Below, piece after piece: positions 18,033-28,300 of a stretch of 64,000 nucleotides of DNA; positions within the stretch are counted from its first letter, which is position 1; each line of letters opens with the position of its first letter. The notes beneath the pieces are model-generated. The model did not search any database and was not told the origin of the DNA. It worked only from the letters and a program-made list of their open reading frames with translations. Source of the stretch: Occallatibacter riparius (lineage in GTDB: Bacteria; Acidobacteriota; Terriglobia; Terriglobales; Acidobacteriaceae); the NCBI RefSeq assembly GCF_025264625.1, contig NZ_CP093313.1, forward strand, positions 3,224,001-3,288,000. Direction: 5' to 3'. The position numbers were made by a program, and so were the translations under genes.

Positions 18033-19115
18033 TCACATCACGTCGCGGATGGCGCGATACAGGTCGCCCCACTCGTCACGCCCGCGAACCACGTTTTCGA
18101 GGTACTCTTCGAGAGCGACCGTGTCCTGCACCGGGTCCTTTACCACCGCACCAACTACATTGGTCGCCACGCTCTGCGCGTCCATCATGCCATCGCCGAA
18201 GTGCGCGGCCTCAGCCCACGCGCTCACCCCCACTGAAATTGCCTCAGCCGTCGACAGCGTGCCTGACGTCGTTTTCAGCTTCATCTTGCCATTCAGCGTC
18301 TTGCCCTGGCGCAGTTCGCGGAACAGCACCACAATCCGCGCCAGTTCCTTCTCAGCCGGCTCAATCGGGGGCAGGCACAGGTTCGTGCCGATCTCCGTCA
18401 CCCGCTTCACTACAATTCCGGTCTCTTCCTCGAGCGTTGCCGGAGAGGGCAGAACCACCACATTAAACCTCCGCTTCAGTGCGGAAGAGAGATCGTTAAC
18501 ACCCTTGTCGCGACTATTCGCCGTCGCAATCACGTTGAATCCACGCGCCGCCTCGATTGCGATATCAAGCTCGGGAATCGGCAACACCTTCTCTGAAAGA
18601 ACCGTAATCAGCGTGTCCTGCACGTCCGATCCCATGCGCGTCAGCTCTTCCAGCCGCACAATCGTTCCTTCTTCCATCGCGCGCGTCAGCGGCGTCTTCA
18701 CCAGCGCCTCGCGCGAAGGTCCCTTGGCCAGCAGCAACGCATAGTTCCACCCATACCTGATCTGGTTCTCGTCCGTGCCCGCGGTGCATTGAATCAGCCT
18801 CTTCGACGATCCCGAAATAGCCGCGGCCAGGTGCTCTGACACCCACGACTTCGCTGTCCCCGGCAACCCCAGCAGCAGCAGCGCGCGATCGGTCGCCAGC
18901 GTCGCCACGGCCGTCTCGATCAGCCGCCGATTGCCAATGTACTTGGCCGAGATCTCCCTCCCGTTCTTCGCCTCGCCGCCCAGCAGGTACGTGACCACGG
19001 CCTGCGGAGACAGCCGCCAATTCGGAGGCCGCGAAAGCTCATCCCCTTGTGACAGCGCCTCCAACTCTTCCGCGTACACCTCTTCCGCGCTCACTCGCAG
19101 TCTCTCGTTTGTCAT
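18033..19115 (-). CDS. MoxR-family AAA+ ATPase
   Basis: A 360-residue ATPase with Walker A GLPGTAKS (residues 83-90), a Walker B-like segment in GTIVRLEELTRM, a sensor-1 region VIATANSRDKGVNDL and an arginine-finger segment SSALKRRFNVV. The layout and the helix-2 insert character place it with MoxR/RavA-like chaperone ATPases rather than DNA-acting AAA+ proteins. Its start overlaps the stop of DUF5691 by ATGA (19112-19115), and DUF5682 follows six bases after its own stop. It is the likely motor of the operon, working on whatever the VWA protein and SWIM protein present. Cytosolic. Confidence 0.92.
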   Translation of the reverse strand: MTNERLRVSAEEVYAEELEALSQGDELSRPPNWRLSPQAVVTYLLGGEAKNGREISAKYIGNRRLIETAVATLATDRALLLLGLPGTAKSWVSEHLAAAISGSSKRLIQCTAGTDENQIRYGWNYALLLAKGPSREALVKTPLTRAMEEGTIVRLEELTRMGSDVQDTLITVLSEKVLPIPELDIAIEAARGFNVIATANSRDKGVNDLSSALKRRFNVVVLPSPATLEEETGIVVKRVTEIGTNLCLPPIEPAEKELARIVVLFRELRQGKTLNGKMKLKTTSGTLSTAEAISVGVSAWAEAAHFGDGMMDAQSVATNVVGAVVKDPVQDTVALEEYLENVVRGRDEWGDLYRAIRDVM

Positions 19116-20521
19116 CGCACCGCCTCCAGTTTTTCCAGCGTGTCCAGCAGCATTATGCCCATGTCTTTCCTATCCGGATCGATTCCATCCATCTGTTCGC
19201 GCAGCTTTTCGCGCATGCCGGCGGGACAAAGCGCGCAGAACGTCTGGATCACTTCTGTCCCTGGCTTCTTCTCGCCGTTCAGCTGATCTGACCACCACTT
19301 CGATTTCAGCACCTCGCGCGTCACGCTCTCAGGCAGCGGCCCCTCGATGCGGCGCAGCAGCCATCCCCAGTCGCCCAGCGCGGCCTCCGGCATCCAGTCG
19401 CGCGGCCGCACGATCGCTTCTACCCAGCGCGTGCGCTCCTCGTTGTCCGTAACCGACAAATCGTCCAGTCCAGACACGCTCATCCTGCCCCACGCGTCCG
19501 GCAGCTCCTTTGCAATCACCGCCACCACATCGAACCGTCGGTCCATGGTTGCCACGATCGCCAGCGCAAACAGAAGATTCGGATCATCCTTGGCCGCGGC
19601 GGACAGTTCACCAATTGGAATCTCCAACGTGCAGGACAGCTCTTCAAGCGTGACATCCGCAAACTGCTCGCGAATCCATCGGTCGGCGGTCTGAGCCTTC
19701 ACATTGGCCGGTAGTTCGAGCTTCAGCGCAATCCTCCGCTTCAGCAATCCCGCCCTCTCCTTCTGGATGCGCTCCAGGCACGCCGCCAGCGCCGGATTGT
19801 TCGCAGCCGAACCGCTCAGTCGCGCAAGCAATCGATGCGCGATTGCGCGCACGCGCGGCGCCCGGTCCTTCAACGCCGCTTCAAGAAATCCTCTATCCGC
19901 TTCATTGAGTCCGGTCTGCACCGCCCCAATCAGGCGAACGCGCGCCTCGGCGCTCTCAGCGCCCCACGCCTTCTCGAGAATCTCGCGCGCCCTATCCGCG
20001 TTCTCTTTGCGCAGTTGTTCGACATACGCCAACCGCGCACCAATTGGCGCCTCAGCCCAATTCTCCACGCTCAACGCATCGTCGTCGAAGTAGCCCGTGC
20101 GGCTTTCCGCTTTCGCTTCGCGCTGTGCCCAATACTGTGCCACCACACCCAGGTACCGATTGTGCCGCCGAACGAACGCGTCCAGCCGCGGCAGATCGAA
20201 TGGATGCGGCCTCAGCTTGTTCCGCGCGAAAGCGAACGCCACCGCCAACTCGGTCTCACTCGTGCACCGATTCGCATTCAGCAGCCGCAACATTTGGGCA
20301 CGCACATTCTCCGGCACAATGCGCCGCGCGTCGAGCGGCCATGCTTCCACATCGAATTGCGCGGGTCCCTGTGGCATCTCAAAGCGAAGTGCCTGGCCAG
20401 CCAGGCTGAGCGCATCCAGTGGCGCGTCCGCTCGCAGCCCTGCAATCTCGGGAAGAGCCTCACGTCGTGTGCCGGCAAGCAGGGCGGGAAGAACACGAAC
20501 CTGCAAATCGCGCGCATTCAT
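19112..20521 (-). CDS. DUF5691 family protein
   Basis: A 469-residue alpha-helical protein starting MNARDLQVRVLPALLAGTRR. The ATG at 20521 shares ATGA with the stop of the SWIM gene; the longer frame to 20680 is proline/glycine-rich shadow and overlaps the SWIM gene. The middle contains HEAT-like repeats (AESAEARVRLIGAVQTGLNEADRGFLEAALKD and RAPRVRAIAHRLLARLSG regions, cited here by start only), consistent with a scaffold. The family is known mainly from this operon context. It probably bridges the ATPase to a client, but no activity can be read from the sequence. Confidence 0.8.
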   Translation of the reverse strand: MNARDLQVRVLPALLAGTRREALPEIAGLRADAPLDALSLAGQALRFEMPQGPAQFDVEAWPLDARRIVPENVRAQMLRLLNANRCTSETELAVAFAFARNKLRPHPFDLPRLDAFVRRHNRYLGVVAQYWAQREAKAESRTGYFDDDALSVENWAEAPIGARLAYVEQLRKENADRAREILEKAWGAESAEARVRLIGAVQTGLNEADRGFLEAALKDRAPRVRAIAHRLLARLSGSAANNPALAACLERIQKERAGLLKRRIALKLELPANVKAQTADRWIREQFADVTLEELSCTLEIPIGELSAAAKDDPNLLFALAIVATMDRRFDVVAVIAKELPDAWGRMSVSGLDDLSVTDNEERTRWVEAIVRPRDWMPEAALGDWGWLLRRIEGPLPESVTREVLKSKWWSDQLNGEKKPGTEVIQTFCALCPAGMREKLREQMDGIDPDRKDMGIMLLDTLEKLEAVR

Positions 20522-21921
20522 TCCGCGGCCCACCTTCCCAGCGCTGTCTCCGCCACTAGGATTTGGAACTGCGTGCCGTCCCACAATCCCGCGGCGTCCA
20601 TGCTCTGGAGCGCAACTAGCGGCAACGCCGACGAGAATTGCGAGCCGGCCACCGGCAGCACAGGGCCGTCCCCCGCGCACACAAACAACTGCTCACCGCT
20701 CCTTCGAACGCGCGCCCTGCGAAAAGCGATAGGCCATGCGCCGATCCACGGCTTGGCGGCAAGTGCCCGATGATAGCCACGCAATGCTTCAGCGAGCCCC
20801 TGGTCCGGGAACTCCACCGCATCGCTCGATTCCTGTGCAGGCGATCGAATCGTCGCAATCACCGCGCGCAGCGGCGCAGGCGAGCGATAAAACACAAACG
20901 TCGCCCCGAGCCGTTCTCCCAATAGGTAAGGACTTCGCCCGACACTCGTAGCCACCGGAACAAAATCCACCAGCACCGCAAACTGCGGTCCCTCCTGCCA
21001 TGCCTCGCGCAAGAACCACGTCTCGACGCGTCGCAGGCGATCCGGCTGCACTTCACTGAGCGTGGCCACCACCCGCCACGATCCGCTCGCCCGCATCGCC
21101 GCTTCATCGCTCAGCAGCGCTTCTCGTGTCACGATCCATCCCACCGCCCGCCGGACATCCTCTAGCAGGTCGGCGGAGAGCTTCTCCTGCCTGCGATAAG
21201 CCTGCGCAATCACGTGCAGTTGCCCCAGTTCGCGAACCGCCATCTGCGGCCGCGCCGGCTCTGCAAGAGCATACAGGCGAGGCGGCAGAATCTCCAGCCG
21301 CGACGCCAGACTCGCAGCCTTCGCGTCCACCATCCTCTGCGCAATCACGTGGCACGCTTTGCCGGCCTGCGCTGGAAATCCCGCCAGCCCCGCTTCTACC
21401 TGGTCCGTGATCCAGTGATCCAGATCGTCGAGCCCCGCGGCAATCGCTTCCTCGCGATCCTTGCGCGTGCGCTCGCGCGCCGCGGCCGTCCGCGCCTCCG
21501 CCTTGGGATCGGCTTCGGCAGCTTCCTCCCTGCTCGCCAGTGCAATGCTCTTATCGCCGGAAGGTTCCGCCGGCTCTTTGTTATCCGCTGGCCTTCGTCG
21601 CCGAACCCAGTCAAGCACCCACTCCGGCGCAGCGCTGGTTTCGAACGCCGCCTTGCCTTCGGCGCGCAGCCACATCAACCCCAGCGCATGCTTGCAGGGA
21701 AACTTCCGGCTCGGGCAGGTGCACTTGTACCCGGTATCCGGTTCCGAAATCGTCACCCGATACGGCGTCGCGCCCGATCCCTGGCACTCGCCCCACAGCA
21801 GGCCTGCGCCATCCCCCGCCAGCCGTGACCAGAGCCCCGGCTTCAGCAGCTTCCGCGCGGCGCTCAACGATGCCTGGTCGGGTGCAATCGCTTCTATCTT
21901 GTCCAGGCTCAAGGCCGCCAT
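20518..21921 (-). CDS. SWIM zinc-finger protein, first gene of the MoxR/VWA operon
   Basis: A 467-residue protein with a SWIM zinc finger near the N-terminus: Cys67-x-Cys69 and Cys76-x-His78 in YKCTCPSRKFPCKHALGL. SWIM fingers bind DNA or protein in many bacterial and eukaryotic contexts. Residues about 125-165 are a charged, probably disordered or coiled segment (rich in Glu, Ala, Arg), and the remainder is a helical domain with no motif I recognise. The gene opens the operon; about 870 bases of non-coding or decayed sequence precede it, so the promoter must lie just upstream of 21921. A DNA- or client-recognition role is inferred from the finger and its place in the operon. Confidence 0.85.
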   Translation of the reverse strand: MAALSLDKIEAIAPDQASLSAARKLLKPGLWSRLAGDGAGLLWGECQGSGATPYRVTISEPDTGYKCTCPSRKFPCKHALGLMWLRAEGKAAFETSAAPEWVLDWVRRRRPADNKEPAEPSGDKSIALASREEAAEADPKAEARTAAARERTRKDREEAIAAGLDDLDHWITDQVEAGLAGFPAQAGKACHVIAQRMVDAKAASLASRLEILPPRLYALAEPARPQMAVRELGQLHVIAQAYRRQEKLSADLLEDVRRAVGWIVTREALLSDEAAMRASGSWRVVATLSEVQPDRLRRVETWFLREAWQEGPQFAVLVDFVPVATSVGRSPYLLGERLGATFVFYRSPAPLRAVIATIRSPAQESSDAVEFPDQGLAEALRGYHRALAAKPWIGAWPIAFRRARVRRSGEQLFVCAGDGPVLPVAGSQFSSALPLVALQSMDAAGLWDGTQFQILVAETALGRWAAE

Positions 21922-22794
21922 CGGGGAGGTCGTCTCCAGCTATCGTCGAGAACGCTTGCGAGCTTCCGCAGAAAGCATACCGCGCCGGCCGTACGGCGAT
22001 CACCTGGGCTTCTATAGCCTCGGATCCACAGGCTCGCTCTCCAGCGCCAGCACCCCGAAGACGCATTCATGCGTGCGGCGCAGCGGCTCCTTGCGCACAA
22101 CCGGCTCCAGCGCCTCCATGCCCAGCGCGAACTTCAAGACAGTATATGCAAGGCCTGCGGGCACCCACCTCGAACAGTCCGGACATCCTCTTAACATCGC
22201 GCGCCCCCAGATGGTCGGGCTTCGAATTCGGTAAAAAGACGGGACCACCACTCCCTGGATCGCCCGAGCGGGGCACCAAACACAAACCCGGCGGTTGGCC
22301 GATTGCTCATTCCTTACCCTGGTCGATCAGTGCATTGGCGATTATGCTGACGAGCATCAGTATCGAGAAGCCCCTATATCGGCACCTATTCGAGGTCTTA
22401 CCCCTCCGCCATCACGCGGGATGATCGACTTGCCTTGATGGCGACAGTAGAGATGCGAATCACTCGCCGTCTCGACTTGCAGGATAGCGCGAAGCCAAGA
22501 GCAATCATCTCCCTGAACGGTTGGTCGTGGGCCGTGAACGCATTTACTTCGACCGTATCTGGGACGATTTCACGGGTGATCCAACCAAACCTGACGATCC
22601 GACATGAGACTTCTACGCGGCTACGTACGCGCAGCCTGGAGGAATGCGAGCTGGATTTGCGCAGTTCAGAGCCTTCTCGCAGGATTCTAAGGACAATCAG
22701 GTTTTTGAGCAACCAAGCTGTCCATGCCCGTTTTGGCCGTTGGTAGCAACGACCGTAGGGGGAGCCGTCGTCAAGCACTCCGGTCATTGGACTG
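21922..22794. other. non-coding or decayed stretch upstream of the SWIM operon
   Basis: No convincing gene on either strand. Bases 22305-22345 (CATTCCTTACCCTGGTCGAT and onward) resemble 24747-24787 at about 34 of 40 positions, and translate to a similar peptide (LVDQCIGDYAD versus RVDECIDDYAL), so this is a remnant of a gene family also present at 24.7 kb. The promoter for the minus-strand operon should be near 21930-22020. Confidence 0.45.
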
Positions 22795-23289
22795 ATGGAA
22801 GAGAGGCCAGCGGAAACCGTCGCTTTGATTCGAGGATTCCTTGATGCTTCGCCACAGGAGCGCTTTTCTCCTGCGGACTTCAATTTTCCGGCCGGGGGAA
22901 CCAGGTACTGGGAGCTCCGGAACTCCGGCATTCAGACAGTCGTGTTGAAGGGCGACCCTGATCGCGCCGGCGTTTACACAATTATGCTGCGCGTCCCGGC
23001 TCATACACAAATCCAGGCACACTCTCATCGAGATGACCGCGTGGCCACGGTGACCTCTGGGACCTGGCACATTGGCTACGGTCACAAATTCGATAAGTCG
23101 AAACAGAAGGCCCTTCCTCCCGGGAGTTTCTACACCGAACCACCGGGCGAGACTCACTCTGCCGAAACAGGCGATGAAGCCGCGCTGGTCCAGATCACCG
23201 GATACGGTCCCTCCTCCACGGACTACGTCAATCGCGGCAACGACCCGCGAGCAATGGCGGTGTCCCAGAGTTCCTCCGGCGGAAAATAA
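22795..23289 (+). CDS. cupin-domain protein
   Basis: A 164-residue single-domain cupin. Motif 1 is IQAHSHRDDRVATVTSGT with metal ligands His76 and His78 and acidic residues after them; motif 2 is PGSFYTEPPGETHSAE with His121. Related proteins usually carry an N-terminal signal peptide and this one starts abruptly at ATG 22795 with weak ribosome-site evidence, so the N-terminus may be shortened or the protein is cytosolic. The C-terminus (SSTDYVNRGNDPRAM) is as in small DUF4437-like cupins. Substrate unknown; metal-dependent dioxygenase or isomerase activity is possible. No operon partner is visible. Confidence 0.75.
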   Translation: MEERPAETVALIRGFLDASPQERFSPADFNFPAGGTRYWELRNSGIQTVVLKGDPDRAGVYTIMLRVPAHTQIQAHSHRDDRVATVTSGTWHIGYGHKFDKSKQKALPPGSFYTEPPGETHSAETGDEAALVQITGYGPSSTDYVNRGNDPRAMAVSQSSSGGK

Positions 23290-23396
23290 TCTCCTGATCA
23301 AGCCCCTCTCCAACAAACTCAGCAAACATCGGACTTCCAGGGGATGAAGCCTGCGTAAAAGGAGAAGGGCGTCTTCGAAAGGAAGGAATTGGAATC

Positions 23397-23815
23397 ATGA
23401 TTCTTGGACTGAGTACAAATGCATTCACGTTGCTGCATGTCACGATCAGCCTTCCTGCCATGGCGTCCGGCATTATCGTGCTTTGCGGGCTGCTCGCAGA
23501 CCAACTCTATCGGCGCTGGAACGCACTCTTTCTAGCCACGGCATCTCTCACCGACATCACAGGCTTTGCCTTCCCGAAATGCCCACATTACCCCTGGGAT
23601 CATTGTGGGAGTTTTGTCTTTGATCACGCTGATCTTCGCTGCCGTAGCGCTTCACGCCAGGTTTCCAATGGGTGCATAGCGAGGCATTTTCGTGGTGAGC
23701 ACTACTCTCGCTCTCTATTTCAATGTCTTCGTTCTGGTAGCGCAGCTCTTCCGGCATGTTGCACTTCTCAAGACTCTTGATCCAGCCGGAGGTGGTCCAG
23801 TTTTGCTATCGCGTA
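23397..23815 (+). pseudogene. broken four-helix membrane protein
   Basis: The frame from ATG 23397 encodes two membrane helices (LHVTISLPAMASGIIVLCGL and ALFLATASLTDITGFAFP). Reading then fails in this phase, but a one-base shift near 23578 restores a third helix (ITPGIIVGVLSLITLIFAAV), an in-frame TAG interrupts at about 23680, and a fourth helix follows in the same phase (TLALYFNVFVLVAQLFRHVA) before TGA near 23823. Together they rebuild a small membrane protein of about 140 residues of a type I believe is common in soil bacteria. One frameshift plus one nonsense change indicates real decay. Function unknown. Confidence 0.7.
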
Positions 23816-24038
23816 ACTGCTGGTGATCATCGTATTTACAAGGTCAGGAATAGCCGCGTTCAGAAGATTCACAACCGAATCGTTTACCGTCTCGCAAAGA
23901 TGCCATACATCTACCCTCAATGGAATCACAAAATGAATGACCCCGTTCAACCGAGTATCCCGCAGGCGCAAATGCTCGTGGGAGTTGAGGATCGACAATG
24001 AATATCAATGCTGTTTTGACCCTGTGTCTTCCTTAGAC

Positions 24039-24323
24039 ATGGACGATGTCCGGAGCACGTCCCTCTGTATGAGCTGCCATGAGCAAGCTTCTCTGCGCAT
24101 CCTGGTGGCCGAACTGCTCTATACAAATCACCTTCTTCGGTTCGAGCTTTCTCAGTCGCAGGCATTGGTCGGCCAGCTTCGACTGGTATTTGACGAGGTG
24201 CAAGTACATACAGATTCGGCCACGGAACTTCAGAGAGCGTTGAATGGCTTCGACGCTCTTCTGCATCCAGAACTCGGGTTTGGATTCGCAAGGGCGGCTT
24301 CGGTGCTGCAGCCGCACAAATAG
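24039..24323 (+). CDS. small hypothetical protein
   Basis: A 94-residue frame starting MDDVRSTSLCMSCHEQASLR at ATG 24039; the frame is open further upstream to 23937 but that part overlaps low-complexity, non-protein-like sequence. A CxxC-type pair (CMSC) is followed by a long amphipathic helix (LLYTNHLLRFELSQSQALVGQ) that could dimerise, then LQRALNGFDALLHPEL. No known family recognised, no membrane segment. Composition is protein-like and unlike a shadow frame. No close neighbours in the same direction. Confidence 0.45.
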   Translation: MDDVRSTSLCMSCHEQASLRILVAELLYTNHLLRFELSQSQALVGQLRLVFDEVQVHTDSATELQRALNGFDALLHPELGFGFARAASVLQPHK

Positions 24324-24657
24324 CGTGATTCAATCTTAATCAGTTCTGCGGAACCCGCTTCCCTCCGACCATACGATGGGTCCGCGCGCCAGATTTCCTT
24401 GTGCGAGCTCCACTTTTCCCAACAGCACCAGTTCTCCTGTTTTCTCTGAGTTGAGGAGCGGCGCGGAGGCCATCCTTTGGCGAACACCCATCTCGGAGTC
24501 AGCGATTGAAGACGCGGGTGAAAACCCAATGTACTTCAGGGTAATCGCTCCGCAGAACGTGCATGTCGCGGTGTGCAATCACTTTTCGGGATACGTACAC
24601 TGAAACGAGGTAGGATTTTGCCATCCACGTTGACGGAAAGTCGCCGTTTCGTTCTAG
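24324..24657. other. gap with degenerate repeat copy
   Basis: No gene is certain. A minus-strand frame across 24336-24578 (GELVLLGKVELAQGNLARGP) is weakly protein-like. Bases 24599-24645 (CTGAAACGAGGTAGGAT...AAGTCGCC) match 31514-31560 closely (about 38 of 46 positions), so a dispersed repeat or a decayed gene family is present twice in the window. Confidence 0.4.
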
Positions 24658-24849
24658 TGCCGCTCCCTGGCGGAGGTCTTCAAGAGCACGCGTCGCCCGT
24701 TATTCGTCAACCTGACGGCACACGATCGATGGGTCCTAGCCGAGTTCCCATTCCTTTTCCGGGTCGACGAGTGCATCGACGATTATGCGCTGATCGAAGC
24801 CCGGTCTAGGTCTTGGTACGAGCGAGCCGTTTCGGATTACCCGGGGTAG
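24658..24849 (+). pseudogene. C-terminal remnant of an unidentified gene
   Basis: After a stop at 24655-24657 the frame reads about 63 protein-like residues (SLAEVFKSTRRPLFVNLTAH, VLAEFPFLFRVDECIDDYAL, SWYERAVSDYPG) up to TAG 24847-24849. There is no start codon at a sensible place, so it is the end of a lost gene. The DECIDDYA part is shared with the remnant at about 22.3 kb. No family recognised. Confidence 0.45.
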
Positions 24850-24850
24850 T

Positions 24851-25261
24851 TCAACCTTCAACGTGAGGGAAAAATTCGAAGCTGACAAACCCCTCGTTCA
24901 GCAGTAGTCCTTGCACCGCCATAGGAAGGTCCGCAGTGTCGGACTTTAACAAGTATCCGTGCGCTCCATGTCGCATGGCAGCTTGGATGATTTCGGGAGA
25001 GGATTCCTGGCTAACCACCAAAACTTTGGCGCCTGGGACGAGCTGTCGCACCTTTTTGAGGACTTCCATTCCGTTCAATTTGGGTAATCCGAGATCCAGC
25101 AAGATCAGATCGGGCTGGAGTTCGTGTGCTTTTTCGAGTGCTTCCAACCCATCTACGGCCACGCCGATGACTTGGCATGGAGTCCGTTCTTCCAACGCGG
25201 AGCGCAGGAACAGCCCGAACTGCGCATTGTCATCGACGATTAAAGCTTTGAACCTCGCCAC
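24851..25261 (-). CDS. stand-alone receiver-domain response regulator
   Basis: 136 residues that are almost entirely a CheY-like receiver: acidic pocket Asp10/Asp11 in LIVDDNA, phospho-acceptor Asp56 in LILLDLGLPKLNG, Ser84 in LVVSQES, and Lys106 in GYLLKSD. The receiver has the NarL/FixJ look (HGAHGYLLKSDTADLPMAV) but the DNA-binding HTH that normally follows is absent; the protein ends FFPHVEG. It may work by protein contacts, or it may be a gene that lost its output domain. The hybrid-sensor-like kinase 4 kb away is the nearest candidate partner, with the TonB receptor gene in between. Confidence 0.88.
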   Translation of the reverse strand: MARFKALIVDDNAQFGLFLRSALEERTPCQVIGVAVDGLEALEKAHELQPDLILLDLGLPKLNGMEVLKKVRQLVPGAKVLVVSQESSPEIIQAAMRHGAHGYLLKSDTADLPMAVQGLLLNEGFVSFEFFPHVEG

Positions 25262-25328
25262 CTTGTGAGGCCGTCCTCAATTCCGCTCTCCGCGGGAATC
25301 TAGAATACAGCCGGTACTTGTGTATTTC

Positions 25329-28300
25329 CTAGAACCTGAAGCGGAGGGCCAACTGCCCTACCCTGGGGTTTACTGCCGTGCTATCGATGATGCCGAAAGT
25401 CTGTGAGCTGAAGTTTGCGTCCGGATTGGCAAACTGCGGATGGTTGAAGGCATTGAAGAACTCAGCGCGGAGTTCAATGGAACTGCCATCCTGGGGCCAT
25501 CCGGACGCAAACACTTTCGAAATTTCCAGGTCCAGATTGGCCTGTCCGGGCCCGTTTACGATGCCGGTGCTGCTGTTCCCGAATCCCGTTCCCTTTCCAT
25601 CCGTACCAAAGATGGGCGGAGATGCAAAGCACTCTGTGCGGAAGTAGCTGGTCAGTTTCGATTCGACTGTGCCGCTCTTCACAAGCTGCCCTTTCGAACA
25701 GGTTCCGGATAGTTGCGCACGGTCTTCACTAATCCCAAACACGTTGTTCGCGTTTGTGTTACTGATGGTGAGGGAGCTTCCCGACTGAATCGTAGTAATC
25801 GCGGAAAGCCTCCACTTGCTCAAAATAGCACCGTGAACACCTTCGGCGGAACCAGGAATTTCCCAGGTTCCGCTGAAGATGAAGCGGTCAGGCCGATCAA
25901 AACTGGTGCGGCCCCAGCGTTGCGCAGAGGAGTTCTGGTCTCCCAGCGTTAGTGCGTTGGCGGCGGAAGTGCCATTGATGTTGGCCCCATCGGTGTCGAG
26001 CGACTTAGAGAACGTGTAGGAGCCCAGGAACTGAAGGCCGTGGTCCAGGCGCTTAGTCAGGCTCACCTCAAGTCCGTTGTACCAGAAGGCGCCCGCCGCT
26101 TCTATCTCGCGCAGGCCATCGGGGCGAATTCCAGGTACCGGCACGCGCAACCCGATGTTTGCAATGGTGTTGAAGACCGCGCCGCGAATGGGATGTTCAG
26201 GGGAGGCGGCAAGAGCTTGATTGAGTGAACGAAAACGCTGCAGATGTTCCCCGTGAGTTCCTACGTATCCCATTTCCAGCAGCCAGCCTTTTGTGACCTC
26301 AGACTGGAGGTTCAACGAGAACTGCTGCACCAGGGCCGGCCTGAACTTGGGGTCCATGGTGTTGAGAGACGATTGGCTGGTGGAAGAGTACGGCACAAAC
26401 AGAGGAAAAGAGGCGACGGTGGGAAAGGGCTCTGGAAAGGGTGTACTGAAGTTGGCCTGCGCATTTGCAGGTCCGGTGGCGATGCGCGCCACCCCAAATG
26501 GCGGCGCGAGCACCGAGGCCGTAAAGGCCTGCCCTGTGGGGCGCGAATAGTAGATGCCGTACCCCCCGCGCAATGCCATGCTGAACGGGCCGGAGGGTAT
26601 CTGCCAGGCGAAACCGACACGAGGGGCGAGGGCGTTCTGTCCGTCACCGTAGGTCGCGAATGCGTTGTCGGAACGGATTACCCCTGGAGGCGGAGTTCCT
26701 CGAAAATTTGAACCGACCACGTATCCGTCGACACTGCCATTGGGGGGCGGATTGGGGTCAGCTTTACTGACGTCGAAGCTGGAGTTTCTGCCTAGGGCGT
26801 CCCCATACTGGCCGATGCGTTCATACCGCAGGCCCAAATTCAATGTGAGCGATCGGTTGAGGCGATAGTCATCCTGGGCGAAGAATGAGGCCTCCCAGGT
26901 TCTCAGGTCGCGATCGAGAAGACCGTAGGCATCTGAAGACGTGTAGACGTTACTGAACGTCCCGTTTCCATTGTGGGCTGCATCGAGGCCCAGCAGGAAG
27001 TCAGGCCAGCTGAGAAAGCCCACAGATGAGTTGATTCCACCGTAGTGGAGAGGCCCGCGCAGGCGAGTGAGAGAGGCTCCGAACCTGAGCGCGTGTGCGC
27101 TGCCAATCCAGGTGTACATGTCGTTAAACGTGAAGCTTTCCTGGGTGTAGGTTCGTGGGAATGCCGTGGCCATGCTGACCGAACCCAGGACCTGAAGGCT
27201 TGGCAATTGGCTCTGATTGTTCAGGCCGCCCTCCGCCACCCCGATATCAGACCATGCAAAGGGCGCCTTCGCTTCCGTACTGCTGGCCGTGCGAACAAAT
27301 CCCGCCCTGGCTTCGTTCAAGTGAGAGGCACTCATCACCCGCGTGTAGGCAACGGAAGCCACGAAGAAGGACGAGTCCCCGGGGCTCGTGAATCCGGGAG
27401 TATTTCCCACGGGATTGAAACCGTTGCCGGGAAATGTGACCAACTGATCGATTTGAGAAGTGAAGAACCGTAGAGCGATCTGATCCTTTTCCGGGGCAGC
27501 CAAGTCTACGTTGGCAAGGAATTGATCCTCGTTGAAGCGGCACGGATCAGACAACTCTGAGAATCCCTGGCTTGGCAACGGTTGGGAAGGGTCTACTGTC
27601 TGAGGATTCGGGATGAGGAAGTTTCCACCGGGAAGCTTCATGTTCAACAGTGCCAAGGCCGCAGGGTTGATGTTGGTTCCGTCGGGACTGATCGGGATAC
27701 CCCCCAGAGCACCCGATAAGCCACCGAATAGGGAGCCGAGCGCAGCGGCCGACCGATCGTTGGTCAACGGAGGTTCTCGCAGGCTCGCGGTGCACGCAAT
27801 CCGCGATTGTCCCGCGGCAACGCCGTTGATTTGGCGCGTTCCCTGGTAGGAACCGAAAAAGAACAGCCTCCTGTGTCGAATGGGGCCTCCGACACCGGCT
27901 CCGAACTGATTCTGCTTAAGTGCCTGGCGCGGCTGCCCCGCTCGATTGAGGAAGTAATCATTCGCGTTGAACGCCTCGTTGCGAACAAATTCAAAGAACG
28001 CGCCGTGGAAGCTGTTGCCTCCTGTCCTGGTAATCACACTGACATTGGCGCCGGCAGCACGCCCGAAAACGGCGTCATACTGCCCTGTCTGCACCTTGAA
28101 CTCGTCGATGGCATCCGGATTCGGAATGGGAATTCCGCCGCTCGCGGAGCCGGTACCGAGTACGTCGGTGACGCTGATCCCATCCAGTTGCCAGTTGCTA
28201 TCGTAGGACCGCGATCCGTGCACATATAAGCCATCTGCCGACGGACCGATCTGCGCCAGAGCAGTGCCTCCGGCGCCAAGCTCGCCGGCATTATATACGC

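Noticed and set aside
17352..18236. Arg/His/Pro-rich plus-strand frames opposite DUF5682
   Set aside because: Shadow of the coding strand in GC-rich DNA; the DUF5682 signature lies on the other strand.
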